Assembly: GCA_016717165.1 (NCBI GenBank)
Contig: JADKGA010000004.1
Location: 372,001-436,000 of the forward strand
Reading direction: 5' to 3'
Origin: Candidatus Lutibacillus vidarii
GTDB taxonomy: Bacteria > Actinomycetota > Actinomycetes > Actinomycetales > Dermatophilaceae
DNA: 64,000 nt
In this document: one piece after another, positions 33,034-41,770 of the stretch
How positions within the stretch are numbered: position 1 is the stretch's first letter
Layout: every line of letters starts with the position of its first letter
Made by a program: the position numbers and the translations under genes
Notes under the pieces: generated by a model
What the model was told of the DNA's origin: nothing
Databases searched by the model: none
The model's input: the letters and a program-made list of their open reading frames with translations, nothing else

Positions 33034-33693
33034 ATGACGACGCCGGTGGGTCAGGAGCGCTCGGACACCGCGCTCTTGGCCGCTCACGTCGCCGGCGACC
33101 CGACCGCCTTCGACGAGATCTTCCGGCGCCATCGCGACCGGATGTGGGCGGTCGCGCTGCGGACCACCGGTGACCGAGAGCTCGCCGCGGACTGCGTTCA
33201 GGAAGCCTTCATCTCGGCGTTTCGGCGGGCCGACGCCTTCCGCGGCGACTCGGCAGTCTCGACCTGGCTGCATCGCATCGTCGTCAACGCCTGCCTCGAC
33301 CAGCTCCGGCGCCGCCGCGCCGTCGTCCCGCTCGACGGCCCGGAGCCGGTCGACCCACGCGACGACGTCCACCGCACGGACGTCCGCCTCGACGTCCAGG
33401 CGGCCCTCGCCCGGCTGCCCGAGCACCATCGCGCGGCCCTGGTCCTCGTCGACATGCATGCTGTCCCCGTTGCCGAGGCGGCCCAGATCCTCGGTGTGCC
33501 GGTCGGCACGGTGAAGTCCCGGTGCGCCCGGGGTCGCGCGGCGCTCGCCGAGATCCTCGGTATGACGCCCCGCGCGAGGGAACCGGGGCCCCCACCGCCA
33601 CGTCTCACCGATGACACCGCCGCGGCCAGCCACCCCGACCCCGCCACGGCAGCGCACGAGCCGACGCGACCGGTGGAAGGAGGTCCGACGTGA
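33034..33693 (+). CDS. sigM: ECF RNA polymerase sigma factor, SigM-like
   Basis: The 219-residue protein has sigma region 2 (about 12-85: DPTAFDEIFRRHRDRMWAVA, ELAADCVQEAFISAFRR, FRGDSAVSTWLHRIVVNACLD) and region 4 (about 125-175: PEHHRAALVLVDMHAVPVAE, LGVPVGTVKSRCARGRAAL). It lies in the conserved place of sigM, between the MviN-type pseudokinase and trxB. The start at ATG 33034 is 9 bp after the pseudokinase stop. It overlaps the downstream anti-sigma gene, so the two are co-translated, the usual arrangement for ECF factors held by a membrane anti-sigma. SigM in relatives responds to oxidative or envelope stress. Confidence 0.93.
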   Translation: MTTPVGQERSDTALLAAHVAGDPTAFDEIFRRHRDRMWAVALRTTGDRELAADCVQEAFISAFRRADAFRGDSAVSTWLHRIVVNACLDQLRRRRAVVPLDGPEPVDPRDDVHRTDVRLDVQAALARLPEHHRAALVLVDMHAVPVAEAAQILGVPVGTVKSRCARGRAALAEILGMTPRAREPGPPPPRLTDDTAAASHPDPATAAHEPTRPVEGGPT

Positions 33694-34472
33694 GCGACAC
33701 CCGCGCCCCCTTCGACGACCCCGACACCGAGAGCGGCGCCGGCCGTGACCCGGGGTTCGACCCGGACGCCGCCGAGTTCGCCGCCGACCCCTTCGGCGTC
33801 GCCGAGCTGCTGACGTCCCTGCCCGCCGAGGAGGCCATGCCGGACGATGTCGTCGCCCGGGTCAGCGCGGCGCTGGCGGCCGAGCGGCTCGCCGCATCGG
33901 CCCCCCTGGAGCGGAGCGCGGTGGCCCAGGCCGACGGTCCCGCGCCCGTCGTTCCCCTCCAGCAGCACCGCCGCTCGGCCTGGCCCAAGGTTCTCGGCTG
34001 GGGTGTGGCGGCCGCGGCCGCAGCCGTGCTCGGGAGCGCTGTCCTGCCGTCGCTGCTGTCCGTCGGCGCTGGCAGCTCGACCTCGGCAGGCGCACCGGAA
34101 CGGGTAGACACTGACGGCGGACAGCTGGCACCTGGAACGCCCGGCTCGCTCGATGGTGGGTCCGAGACGTTGAAGAGCGAGGTCGACTCGGTGCCCTGGA
34201 CCGCAGCCACCTGGCTCACCCGGCTCGACGCAAGCCGACGGGAGGGTGCCGTCAAGGGACTCAGCACGACATACGCAGCGGCTGCCGGCCACCCCCTGGC
34301 GTGCCTGCCGTCGGTGGCCCCCGCGGGATCGCCCGCGGTGCGGCTGGTCTCCGGCCGGTATGACGGCCGGGCCGTCGTCGCTCTCGTCCTCGCCGACGGG
34401 ACGGCATACCTCCTCGCGCCGGACTGCAGCGGCCCCACGCCGGAGGTTGTGGCAACCGGGCACCTGCCGTAA
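33690..34472 (+). CDS. Putative membrane anti-sigma factor for SigM
   Basis: The 260-residue protein has an acidic N-terminal cytoplasmic part (1-95, with PDDVVARVSAALAAERLA), one membrane helix (about 100-122, VLGWGVAAAAAAVLGSAVL) and an external domain. Position and topology match RsmA (Rv3912), which holds SigM. GTG 33690 overlaps the sigM stop by 4 bp. No zinc-binding H-x3-C-x2-C motif is present, as also seen in RsmA-like proteins. The assignment rests mainly on gene order and topology. Confidence 0.8.
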   Translation: MSDTRAPFDDPDTESGAGRDPGFDPDAAEFAADPFGVAELLTSLPAEEAMPDDVVARVSAALAAERLAASAPLERSAVAQADGPAPVVPLQQHRRSAWPKVLGWGVAAAAAAVLGSAVLPSLLSVGAGSSTSAGAPERVDTDGGQLAPGTPGSLDGGSETLKSEVDSVPWTAATWLTRLDASRREGAVKGLSTTYAAAAGHPLACLPSVAPAGSPAVRLVSGRYDGRAVVALVLADGTAYLLAPDCSGPTPEVVATGHLP

Positions 34473-34485
34473 CCCACTGCCATCC

Positions 34486-34535
34486 GACGGCTGCCGAAGC
34501 GCCTGCGACCCGGACGGCTGCGGAAGCGCCTGCGA
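34486..34535. repeat. 23-bp direct repeat after the anti-sigma gene
   Basis: A 23-bp sequence starting GACGGCTGC occurs at 34486 and 34513 with one difference. It lies in the 216-bp gap before trxB, upstream of the trxB promoter. Confidence 0.7.
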
Positions 34536-34621
34536 ACCGCCCGCGGCGCGGCGGCGGCGGCGGGAAGAAAGCCGCCGTAGGATCGGTTCCCGGGTGAGAG
34601 TCCACCGGGCCGGTCGTCACA

Positions 34622-34651
34622 TCGACAGTTATCAATGTCACCAGATATAGT
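34622..34651 (+). promoter_or_regulatory. trxB promoter: TCGACA, 18 bp, TATAGT
   Basis: The -35 TCGACA (34622-34627) and -10 TATAGT (34646-34651) lie in a locally AT-rich patch; a start near 34658 would give a leader of about 30 nt before the trxB ribosome site. Confidence 0.55.
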
Positions 34652-34688
34652 GGCCGAACCCGCCAGCCAGTACTAAGGAATGTGTGTC

Positions 34689-35639
34689 ATGAGCTCTGAC
34701 GTGCGCAATGTCGTCGTGGTCGGGTCCGGTCCCGCGGGGTACACCGCGGCGGTCTATGCCGCCCGAGCGGACCTCAAGCCCCTGGTCGTCGAGGGGGCCG
34801 TCACCGCCGGCGGGGCGCTGATGAATACCACCGAGGTGGAGAACTTCCCCGGCTTCCCCGAGGGGATCATGGGGCCGGACCTGATGCTGCAGATGCGGGC
34901 GCAGGCCGAGCGTTTCGGTGCCGAGCTCGTCGCCGACGATGTCGTCGCGCTCGACCTCTCCGGCCCAGTCAAGACGGTCACCCTCGGCGAGGGCCAGGTC
35001 GTCTCGGCGCGCTCCGTCATCTTGGCCATGGGGTCGGCATACCGCGAGCTCGGTCTGCCCGACGAGAAGCGGCTGTCCGGACGCGGCGTCTCGTGGTGCG
35101 CGACCTGCGACGGCTTCTTCTTCCGCGACCAGGACATCGCAGTCGTCGGTGGTGGGGACTCGGCCGTGGAGGAGGCGACCTTCCTGACCAAGTTCGCCCG
35201 CTCGGTGACCATCGTCCACCGCCGCGACGCGCTGCGGGCCAGCAAGATCATGGCCGCGCGCGCCCATTCCAACGAGAAGATCCGGTTCGCCTGGAACTCC
35301 ACCGTCGACGCGATCCACGGGGCCGACAAGGTCTCTGGGCTGACCCTGCGTGACACGGTCACCGGTGAGACCCGCGAGCTCGATGTCACCGGCGTCTTCG
35401 TCGCGATCGGTCACGACCCGCGCAACGAGCTGGTCCGTGGCGTGGTCGACCTCGACCCGCAGGGTTATGTCCTCGTCGAGGGCCGGACCACCGGGACCAA
35501 TGTCCCCGGGGTCTTCGCCTGCGGCGACCTCGTCGACCACACCTACCGGCAGGCCATCACGGCGGCGGGGTCTGGGTGCGCGGCGGCGCTGGACGCCGAG
35601 CGCTTTCTGGCGCACCTCGACGACGAGTCAGCCCACTGA
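34689..35639 (+). CDS. trxB: Thioredoxin reductase
   Basis: The 316-residue flavoenzyme transfers electrons from NADPH to thioredoxin. It has the FAD loop GSGPAGYTAAVYAA (12-25), the redox pair Cys137-A-T-Cys140 (WCATCDGFF), the NADPH loop GGGDSAVEEA and the C-terminal FAD motif GVFACGDLVD. Start ATG 34689 is taken because AAGGA lies 9-10 bp upstream; the upstream in-frame ATG 34680 directly abuts that site. It is followed after 82 bp by trxA, as in most actinobacteria. Confidence 0.97.
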   Translation: MSSDVRNVVVVGSGPAGYTAAVYAARADLKPLVVEGAVTAGGALMNTTEVENFPGFPEGIMGPDLMLQMRAQAERFGAELVADDVVALDLSGPVKTVTLGEGQVVSARSVILAMGSAYRELGLPDEKRLSGRGVSWCATCDGFFFRDQDIAVVGGGDSAVEEATFLTKFARSVTIVHRRDALRASKIMAARAHSNEKIRFAWNSTVDAIHGADKVSGLTLRDTVTGETRELDVTGVFVAIGHDPRNELVRGVVDLDPQGYVLVEGRTTGTNVPGVFACGDLVDHTYRQAITAAGSGCAAALDAERFLAHLDDESAH

Positions 35640-35721
35640 CGTAGGCTGCTGAACCTGCCCGTCGCGTCGTTCCTGCTTCGTCATCCCTCGATTTTTCGTA
35701 CAGACACACGAAAGGACCGCC

Positions 35722-36045
35722 ATGGCCACCAAGACCACCACGGATGCCACCTTCGAGGCCGATGTGCTCCGCAGCGAGAAGCCGGTGCTCGTCGACTTCT
35801 GGGCGGTGTGGTGCGGTCCCTGCCGCGCGGTGGCCCCCGTCCTCGACGAGATTGCGACGGCATATGCCGACAAGATCGACGTCGTGAAGCTCAACACCGA
35901 CGAGAACCCGCAGACGGTGGCGAAGTACGGCATCGTCTCGATCCCGACGCTCAACGTTTACGTCGGCGGCGAGGTCGTCAAGTCGATGATCGGCGCCAAG
36001 CCGAAGCCGATCCTGCTCCGCGAGCTGGCTGACTACCTCAGCTGA
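35722..36045 (+). CDS. trxA: Thioredoxin
   Basis: This 107-residue thioredoxin has the active site W30-Cys31-G-P-Cys34 in VDFWAVWCGPCRAVAP and the cis-proline segment GIVSIPTLNVY. ATG follows GAAAGGA. It is the electron acceptor of the upstream TrxB. It ends convergent to parB across 129 bp of GC-rich spacer with no gene; cwlM, found here in mycobacteria, is absent. Confidence 0.97.
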   Translation: MATKTTTDATFEADVLRSEKPVLVDFWAVWCGPCRAVAPVLDEIATAYADKIDVVKLNTDENPQTVAKYGIVSIPTLNVYVGGEVVKSMIGAKPKPILLRELADYLS

Positions 36046-36174
36046 GGTCGCGCACGCCCGGCCACCAGTCGTGCCGGCCACGGTGCTGGACTGCCGGGCC
36101 CTGGCTCCCCGGCCGGGCCTCGAGCCCTTTGCCGACCCGCTTCTCGCTGACCGTCGGCCGCTACCCCTCGCGGC

Positions 36175-37185
36175 CTACCGCGCCTCAACTCCCATGAGGC
36201 CAACGATCCGCACGAGATCCTCATAGGACGCGAACTCGACGGTCAGCTTGCCTTTGCGCTGGCCCAGGCTGATGAGCACCCTGGTGTCAAGGCGGTCCGC
36301 GAGGGCGGCGCTGACGTCGTCCAGCCGCGGGTGGCGTGACCCTTGCCGCGGAGGCTTGCGGGCCGCTGCGGGAGCACTTGCGGAGTCCCCGAGCGCGACG
36401 ATCTCCTCGACCGAACGGACCGACAGCCCCTCGGCGACGATCCGCTGGGCCAGCCGCTCCATTGCCGCCGCGTCGTCGAGGGCCAGCAGCGCCCGGGCGT
36501 GTCCGGCGGAGAGGACGCCAGCGGCGACCCGACGCGCGACGAGAGGGGGCAGACGGAGCAACCGCAGCGTGTTGGTCACCTGAGGGCGCGAGCGGCCGAT
36601 CCGCCCGGCGAGCTCGTCCTGCGTGCACCCGAAGTCGTCGAGCAGCTGCCGATAGGCCGCGGCCTCCTCGAGTGGGTTGAGCTGCGAGCGGTGGAGGTTC
36701 TCCAGGAGCGCGTCCCGCAGCATCGCGTCGTCCTGGGTGTCCTTGATGATCGCGGGGATCGCGGTCAGTCCGGCGATCTTGGATGCGCGAAGTCGCCGCT
36801 CCCCCATGATGAGCTCGTATGCCGGTCCGGTGTCGTCGCCTCGCGCCGACCGGCGGACGACCACCGGCTGAAGGACGCCGATCTCGGTGATCGAGTGGAC
36901 CAGCTCGGCCAGCTCGTCCTCGTCGAAGACGGTCCTGGGCTGGCGCGGGTTCGGGCTGATCGAGGTGATCGGGAGTTCGGCGAATGCCGCGCCAGGAACC
37001 GCTGTCAGGTCGGCCCTGTCGGTCGGGTCGGGCAGGCTCGCGGTCAGGTCGCCGGACGCGGATGGGTCGTCCGGGCGGTCTGAGCCACTGGGGAAGAAGA
37101 CGTCGACCGGGCGGGCGGCTCCGGGCGGCGCGCTGGGGATCAGGGCCCCCAAACCACGGCCCAGGGCGCGGCGCTTCTCTGCCAT
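36175..37185 (-). CDS. parB: Chromosome partitioning protein ParB
   Basis: The 336-residue protein binds parS, hydrolyses CTP and spreads as a clamp to load SMC and organise the origin. N-terminal KRRALGRGLGALIP is the ParA-interacting motif; ITSISPNPRQPRTVFDED, the CTP-binding GERRLRAS (about residue 128) and ENLHRSQLNPLEEAAAY come next, followed by the HTH (DELAGRIGRSRPQVTNTLRLL) and a C-terminal dimerisation domain. It overlaps the parA stop by 1 bp. Three parS sites are nearby. Confidence 0.96.
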   Translation of the reverse strand: MAEKRRALGRGLGALIPSAPPGAARPVDVFFPSGSDRPDDPSASGDLTASLPDPTDRADLTAVPGAAFAELPITSISPNPRQPRTVFDEDELAELVHSITEIGVLQPVVVRRSARGDDTGPAYELIMGERRLRASKIAGLTAIPAIIKDTQDDAMLRDALLENLHRSQLNPLEEAAAYRQLLDDFGCTQDELAGRIGRSRPQVTNTLRLLRLPPLVARRVAAGVLSAGHARALLALDDAAAMERLAQRIVAEGLSVRSVEEIVALGDSASAPAAARKPPRQGSRHPRLDDVSAALADRLDTRVLISLGQRKGKLTVEFASYEDLVRIVGLMGVEAR

Positions 37186-38426
37186 CAGTTCTCCTTCGGT
37201 GACGGCGCGGCGCCGCGAACGGCGATCTCAGCGGCCGCCTCACGATAGGACAAGGCGCCGCTGCTCGACGGGTCATAGGTGATGACGGTCTGACCGAACC
37301 CGGGGGCCTCGGAGACCCGCACCGAGCGCGGGACCAGCGCGTTGAGCACCTGGTTGGGGAAATGCTCACGGACGTCCTCGGCCACCTGGGCCGAGAGCCG
37401 GGTGCGCCCGTCATACATCGTCAGCAAGATGGTGGAGATGTGCAGGGCCGGGTTGAGGTGACTGCGGATGAGGTCGATATTTTTCAGCAGCAGACTGAGG
37501 CCCTCGAGGGCGTAGTACTCGCACTGGATCGGGATGAGAACCTCGCTCGCGGCGACGAAGGCGTTGACCGTGAGCAGACCGAGGCTGGGCGGGCAGTCGA
37601 TGAGGACGTAGTCATAGCCCCCGTCGGCCGTCACGGCGTCGACGGCCTTCTTGAGCCGGCTCTCCCGGGCCACCAGCGAGACCAGCTCGATCTCCGCGCC
37701 TGCGAGATCGATCGTCGACGGAACGCACCAGAGGTTCTCGACGTCCGGGCACGGCTTGACGACCTCAGCGATCGGGACACCGTCGACCACGACGTCGTAC
37801 ACGCTGGCGATCTCGGCGTGATGGTCGATGCCCAGCGCGGTGCTGGCGTTGCCTTGGGGGTCGAGGTCGACGACGAGGACTCGCAGACCGCCCTGGGCGA
37901 GGGCGGCGGCGAGGTTTACCGCGGTGGTCGTCTTGCCGACCCCGCCCTTCTGGTTGGCGACGGTGAGGACGCGAGGGTGAGCCGGGCGGGGATGTTGGGA
38001 GCGAGTGAGCGCGGCATTGCGTTGCGCGTTCTGCAGCAGCAGCCGGGCGAGCGGAGTGTCGCCATCGTCCGGCGGCGCTCCGCCGTCGACTGTCCCGGTC
38101 CGGGCCGTTGCGCCGTTGGCCACGTGGGGTTCGTTTCGAAGCCCGTCCTCGGTCCGCGTGGCGGTTTCCAGGTCGGACGGGTCCATCAAGTGGCCCGGGA
38201 CATTCACGTCCCGGCGGCCTGGGGCATTCACGTCCTCCACCTTGCCGGTTTCACGTGAAACATCGGGGTCGTCGGGCGAGGACTCCTGGGTGGACTGGTC
38301 CAGACCCCGGGGTGTTTCACGTGAAACATCGGCGCGCGACGCTGCGAGAACTCCAGCCGGCGACGCGCTCGGAACGGTCGGGTCCGCGGCCTCCGGGGGT
38401 GCCGTAGCGCCGCCGCCTGCTCGCAT
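37185..38426 (-). CDS. parA: Chromosome partitioning ATPase ParA
   Basis: The Walker-type ATPase moves ParB-bound origins. The deviant Walker A is VANQKGGVGKTTTAVNLAA (about 152-170), Walker B VLIDCPPSLG, plus DLDPQGNAST. A long Pro/Gly/Thr-rich N-terminal extension precedes the core; two parS sites lie in the coding DNA of this extension, each encoding V-S-R-E-T, as in Streptomyces ParA. ATG 38426 is preferred because GGGAG lies just upstream; an earlier ATG at 38528 is possible and the start is uncertain. Its stop overlaps the parB start. Confidence 0.93.
   Translation of the reverse strand: MRAGGGATAPPEAADPTVPSASPAGVLAASRADVSRETPRGLDQSTQESSPDDPDVSRETGKVEDVNAPGRRDVNVPGHLMDPSDLETATRTEDGLRNEPHVANGATARTGTVDGGAPPDDGDTPLARLLLQNAQRNAALTRSQHPRPAHPRVLTVANQKGGVGKTTTAVNLAAALAQGGLRVLVVDLDPQGNASTALGIDHHAEIASVYDVVVDGVPIAEVVKPCPDVENLWCVPSTIDLAGAEIELVSLVARESRLKKAVDAVTADGGYDYVLIDCPPSLGLLTVNAFVAASEVLIPIQCEYYALEGLSLLLKNIDLIRSHLNPALHISTILLTMYDGRTRLSAQVAEDVREHFPNQVLNALVPRSVRVSEAPGFGQTVITYDPSSSGALSYREAAAEIAVRGAAPSPKEN
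38247..38262. promoter_or_regulatory. parS site 1
   Basis: GGTTTCACGTGAAACA matches the bacterial parS consensus TGTTTCACGTGAAACA at 15 of 16 positions; it lies within the parA 5' coding region. Confidence 0.95.
38313..38328. promoter_or_regulatory. parS site 2 (perfect)
   Basis: TGTTTCACGTGAAACA, a 16/16 match to consensus, 66 bp from site 1 and also inside the parA 5' coding region. Confidence 0.98.
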
Positions 38427-38699
38427 GGGGCTCCCGTCGGTCACGACACCACGTCGGGGTCGGAACCGGAACGGCGGAGTCACGCGCACCATCAAACCAC
38501 AGCGCCCGGAGGCATCCAGCGGCTCCATTGCCTGGGGTGTGGACGGCGGGACACGAGGGACTGGCCCTGTGGATCACTGACCCGCTCGCCTGAGAAGGAC
38601 GAGCCCCCGGCCGCAGATCGTCGCCCGCACGGTGCGCCGTCATCCGCACCAGGGAACGCCGCCGAGCGCCGGTGACGACCGCTTGCGCCGGTGACGACC

Positions 38700-38781
38700 G
38701 CTTGCGCCGCTGCGCCGCAGACCGAGCACCGATCACGAGCGCTTGCGCCGCTGCGGCACCGACGGAGCACCGACCACGACC
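38700..38781. repeat. 41-bp tandem duplication at the 3' end of rsmG
   Basis: Units 38700-38740 and 38741-38781 match at about 34 of 41 positions; the rsmG stop codon falls in the first unit. A further 19-bp unit (GCGCCGGTGACGACCGCTT) is tandemly repeated at 38666-38703. The gap between rsmG and parA (38427-38732) holds no other feature. Confidence 0.7.
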
Positions 38782-39449
38782 ACAGTCGTCGGGGGGTCGA
38801 CCAGGCCCTGCCCGCACGACTCGATTCGGACTGACCCCGCCCGCAGCGCCCGAAGAGCTGACCGCGCCTGGGTCACTTCCTCCGCCGCGGCTGATCCCTT
38901 CATCGCCAGGAGTGACCCGCCGGGACCCAGCAGCGGCAGGCACCATCGAGCCAGCGTGCCCAACGGCGCGACGGCGCGAGCCGTCACCAGGTCGAAGCGC
39001 TCCTCGACGTCCTCGGCCCGAGCCCGCAGCACCGTGACATTGTCCAGCCCCAGCTCGACCCGCACGCTCTCCAGCCAGCGCACCCGGCGCTCAAGCGGCT
39101 CGATGAGGGTGACCCGCAGGCCCGGGCGAGCGATGGCCAGGACCAACCCCGGCAACCCGGCGCCGCTGCCGACATCGGCCAGCTTCCCGGTCGACGGCAG
39201 CACCTCCACGAGGGCGGCGCAGTTGAGCAGATGGCGGTTCCACACCCGGGGCGCCTCCCGCGGGCCGAGCAGCCCGTGGCTGATCCCGGTCGTTGTCAGG
39301 AGAGTCGCGTAGCGCGTTGCGAGCTCCACCCGCTCCCCGAAGAGGGCCGCTGCGGCCGCACTCTCGGGCCCGGAAGATGGCTGGGCCGTCCCCGCGACTG
39401 CCGTCACCTCAGACCTGGCGTCGGTCTCGCGCACCCCGTCATCGGCCAT
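38733..39449 (-). CDS. rsmG: 16S rRNA (guanine-527-N7)-methyltransferase RsmG
   Basis: The 238-residue SAM-dependent enzyme methylates G527 of 16S rRNA. It has the SAM motif LADVGSGAGLPGLVLA (about 88-103), the family segment RHLLNCAALVE, and TARAVAPLGTLARWCLPLL. ATG 39449 follows GGGAGGAG, and the longer in-frame ATG at 39521 is not needed. It lies between khpB and parA as in nearly all actinobacteria. The extreme C-terminus (VPQRRKRS) is encoded in a 41-bp tandem duplication and probably has no fixed role. Confidence 0.95.
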   Translation of the reverse strand: MADDGVRETDARSEVTAVAGTAQPSSGPESAAAAALFGERVELATRYATLLTTTGISHGLLGPREAPRVWNRHLLNCAALVEVLPSTGKLADVGSGAGLPGLVLAIARPGLRVTLIEPLERRVRWLESVRVELGLDNVTVLRARAEDVEERFDLVTARAVAPLGTLARWCLPLLGPGGSLLAMKGSAAAEEVTQARSALRALRAGSVRIESCGQGLVDPPTTVVVVGAPSVPQRRKRS

Positions 39450-39556
39450 CGACGCTCCTCCCACCACTGGCTCCGGCGCGTCCTGACGCCCAATGTCGTG
39501 GTCGACCGTGGCGTTGCCCACCGATCCGTGGGCGCCCCAGCACCTCCGTAGCCGAG

Positions 39557-39572
39557 CGTTTCACGTGAAACA
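39557..39572. promoter_or_regulatory. parS site 3
   Basis: CGTTTCACGTGAAACA matches the consensus at 15 of 16 positions in the 214-bp gap between khpB and rsmG, about 1.2 kb from site 2. Confidence 0.95.
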
Positions 39573-39663
39573 TCAGCCGCTCACCACCCGGGACAAGCGA
39601 ATCACCACCCACTGGCCGGACCGATTGTGGTGGCGTGGGCGCCCCCGCCTGCGCTCGCCGCAC

Positions 39664-40563
39664 TCAGGCAGGGTGGATGACGACGTACCGGCTCGGCTCG
39701 GCGCCCTCGGACTCGCTGACCATCCCGGCCGCCGCGACCTCGTCGTGGACCACCTTGCGCTCGAAGGCCGTCATCGGCTCCAGAGACTGGGCAGCCCCGG
39801 TGGACTTGACCTTCTCAATGGCCGAACGCGCCTGGTCGACGAGTGTCGAACGGCGCTTCGCCCGGAAGCCTGCGACGTCGAGCATCAGCCGACTCCGCTC
39901 GCCGGTGGCCGCCTGGACGGCGAGCCGGGTGAGGTCCTGGAGCGCCTCGAGCACCCGGCCGTCCGGGCCGACGAGCCGACGAGGGACCTGTCCTTCTTCG
40001 GAGTCAACGATCGCCACGGCGGCACGATCGCCGTCAACATCAACGTCGATGTCACCGTCGAGATCGGCGATATCGAGGAGTCGCTCAAGGAAGTCCGCCG
40101 CCACTTCACCCTCACGCTCGAGGTGGGCCAGCCGGTCCTTGCCGACCCGGCCCCGTCGACCACGGGCGGCGCCACCATCGGCCGCCTGGTCGGAGTCGTC
40201 GTCGTCGGAGTCGGAGTCGTCGTCGGAATCGTCGTTGTCGGAGTCCTCGTCGTTCCCGGACTCGTCAGCGCCATCGAGCTCATCGTCGTCAGCCCTGTCG
40301 TTCGAGCCGTCGCCGGAGTCGTCGGAGCCCGAGTCCGCACCGGCCTCGACGCGGTCCGGGCCAGCTACCCCGGAATCCGTCGTGGCATCGACGGGCCCGG
40401 CCTCACCGTCGGCCCGAGTCTCACCAGCCACGTCACCACCCACGCCCGCGGTTTGAGTCAGCGCGCCCGACGCGTCGCTCGGTGACGGGGCCGCGACCGG
40501 CCCAGCGTCGCCTGCGACTGCCCCTGCGCCCTCGACTGCCCCTGCGCCCTCATGCTGCGTCAT
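39664..40563 (-). CDS. khpB: Jag/KhpB family RNA-binding protein (KH and R3H domains)
   Basis: The 299-residue protein has an Ala/Gly/Asp-rich N-terminus, a very acidic run of Asp and Ser (about 85-125), then a KH domain (ADFLERLLDIADLDGDIDVD ... GRVLEALQDLTRLAVQ) and a C-terminal R3H domain (EPMTAFERKVVHDEVAAA ... PSRYVVIHP). KhpB proteins bind RNA and affect division and envelope synthesis. ATG 40563 follows GGGAGCAAGG; earlier in-frame codons lie in the yidC-khpB spacer. It follows yidC in the conserved order. Confidence 0.93.
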   Translation of the reverse strand: MTQHEGAGAVEGAGAVAGDAGPVAAPSPSDASGALTQTAGVGGDVAGETRADGEAGPVDATTDSGVAGPDRVEAGADSGSDDSGDGSNDRADDDELDGADESGNDEDSDNDDSDDDSDSDDDDSDQAADGGAARGRRGRVGKDRLAHLEREGEVAADFLERLLDIADLDGDIDVDVDGDRAAVAIVDSEEGQVPRRLVGPDGRVLEALQDLTRLAVQAATGERSRLMLDVAGFRAKRRSTLVDQARSAIEKVKSTGAAQSLEPMTAFERKVVHDEVAAAGMVSESEGAEPSRYVVIHPA

Positions 40564-40667
40564 GTCCTTGCTCCCTCGTTCAGCCGGCGTCCGCCGGTCC
40601 TGCTGCGGTGGTCTCGTGGGGGCCGAGCCTCGACCCATGGCGGCGACAACGGCCGACGCCGCGACGG

Positions 40668-41738
40668 CTAGCTGTCCGTCGGTCCCTGGCCGTTCGGCCC
40701 GTGGTTCGTCGGCCGCTGGCCACCCTTGCCGGTGGCCTTGCCGCGCCGCTTGCTCACCGGCTGCTGGCGCTGTCCACCCTTGGGGCCCGACCCGGGTGTC
40801 CCCGGCGCTCCAGGACCACCAGAAGGCCCGGTCTCGCCCGAGCCATCCCCGTCGTCTGGCCCGTGCAGGCCGGGCAGAGTGAGCTTGGTGATCGCCTTAC
40901 CCTTGCGCATCTGTCGCTCGTGCAGCGCCTTCTCCGCGGCCGATCCGGGCGCCGGCATACGCCGGATGACGTAGAACTGCTGGAACATCGTCCAGAGGTT
41001 CGTCGTGAGCCAGTAGAGCAGGACGCCGATGGGGAAGTTGACGCCGGAGACGGCGAAAATCAGCGGAAGGACGTAGAGGAGGATCTTCTGCTGCTGGGCG
41101 AACGGGCCCTCCAGCGCGGCGGCCGGCATGTTCTTGCGCATGAGCTGGTGCTGCGTGGTGAAGGTCGTCAGCGACATCAGCACGATGAGCACAGCGGTGA
41201 GGATCTTCGTGCTCAGCGAGGTCGAGAACATGAACGAGCTCGACAGCTGGGCCCCGAACAAGGTGGACTGTTCGGCCTGTTTGGCGACCTCGGAGGTGAT
41301 CGGGCCGATCGCGGCGTGCGTGCCCTCGGAGATCCCCTTGAGGTTGTTGAGCACCTGGAAGAGCGCGAAGAAGAAGGGCGACTGGAAGAGGATCGGCAGA
41401 CACGAGGCGAACGGGTTGGTCCCCGTCCGCTTGTACAGGTCCATCGTCTCCTGGGTCATCGCCTGGCGAGACTCAGGGTCGGTCTTGCCCTTGTACTTGG
41501 CCTGGATCTTCTGCATCTCGGGCTGGATGAGCTGCATCCGCCGGGAGGCGTGGATCTGCTTGACGAACAGGGGCACGAGGAGAAGACGCACGACCGCGGT
41601 CAGGCCGATGATCCCGATGGCCCACGACCAGCCGCTCGTCTCGGGGATCCCGACCAAGGTGGCGAGCCGGTGGAAGAAGACCATGACATAGGCCTCCGCC
41701 ACCTCGATGGGGGCGAGGATCGTATTGAAGAAGTCCAC
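40668..41738 (-). CDS. yidC: Membrane protein insertase YidC/Oxa1
   Basis: This 356-residue insertase has the five-helix Oxa1 core: helix 1 ends in GIIGLTAVVRLLLVPLFVKQ with the hydrophilic-groove Arg51. A cytoplasmic hairpin (IQPEMQKIQAKYKG) follows, then FASCLPILFQSPFFFALFQV and three more helices. The tail is basic and Gly/Pro/Lys-rich, typical for ribosome contact in Gram-positive YidC. Situated between yidD and khpB, and transcribed with rpmH-rnpA-yidD. Confidence 0.96.
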   Translation of the reverse strand: MDFFNTILAPIEVAEAYVMVFFHRLATLVGIPETSGWSWAIGIIGLTAVVRLLLVPLFVKQIHASRRMQLIQPEMQKIQAKYKGKTDPESRQAMTQETMDLYKRTGTNPFASCLPILFQSPFFFALFQVLNNLKGISEGTHAAIGPITSEVAKQAEQSTLFGAQLSSSFMFSTSLSTKILTAVLIVLMSLTTFTTQHQLMRKNMPAAALEGPFAQQQKILLYVLPLIFAVSGVNFPIGVLLYWLTTNLWTMFQQFYVIRRMPAPGSAAEKALHERQMRKGKAITKLTLPGLHGPDDGDGSGETGPSGGPGAPGTPGSGPKGGQRQQPVSKRRGKATGKGGQRPTNHGPNGQGPTDS

Positions 41739-41770
41739 GGCGTCGTCGTCCTAGCGGCAGTCGGTCAGGG

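Noticed and set aside
34560..34660. Riboswitch-like leader before trxB
   Set aside because: There is a short hairpin around the CCCGGGTGAGAG segment, but no conserved riboswitch core was recognised and a normal promoter lies downstream of it.
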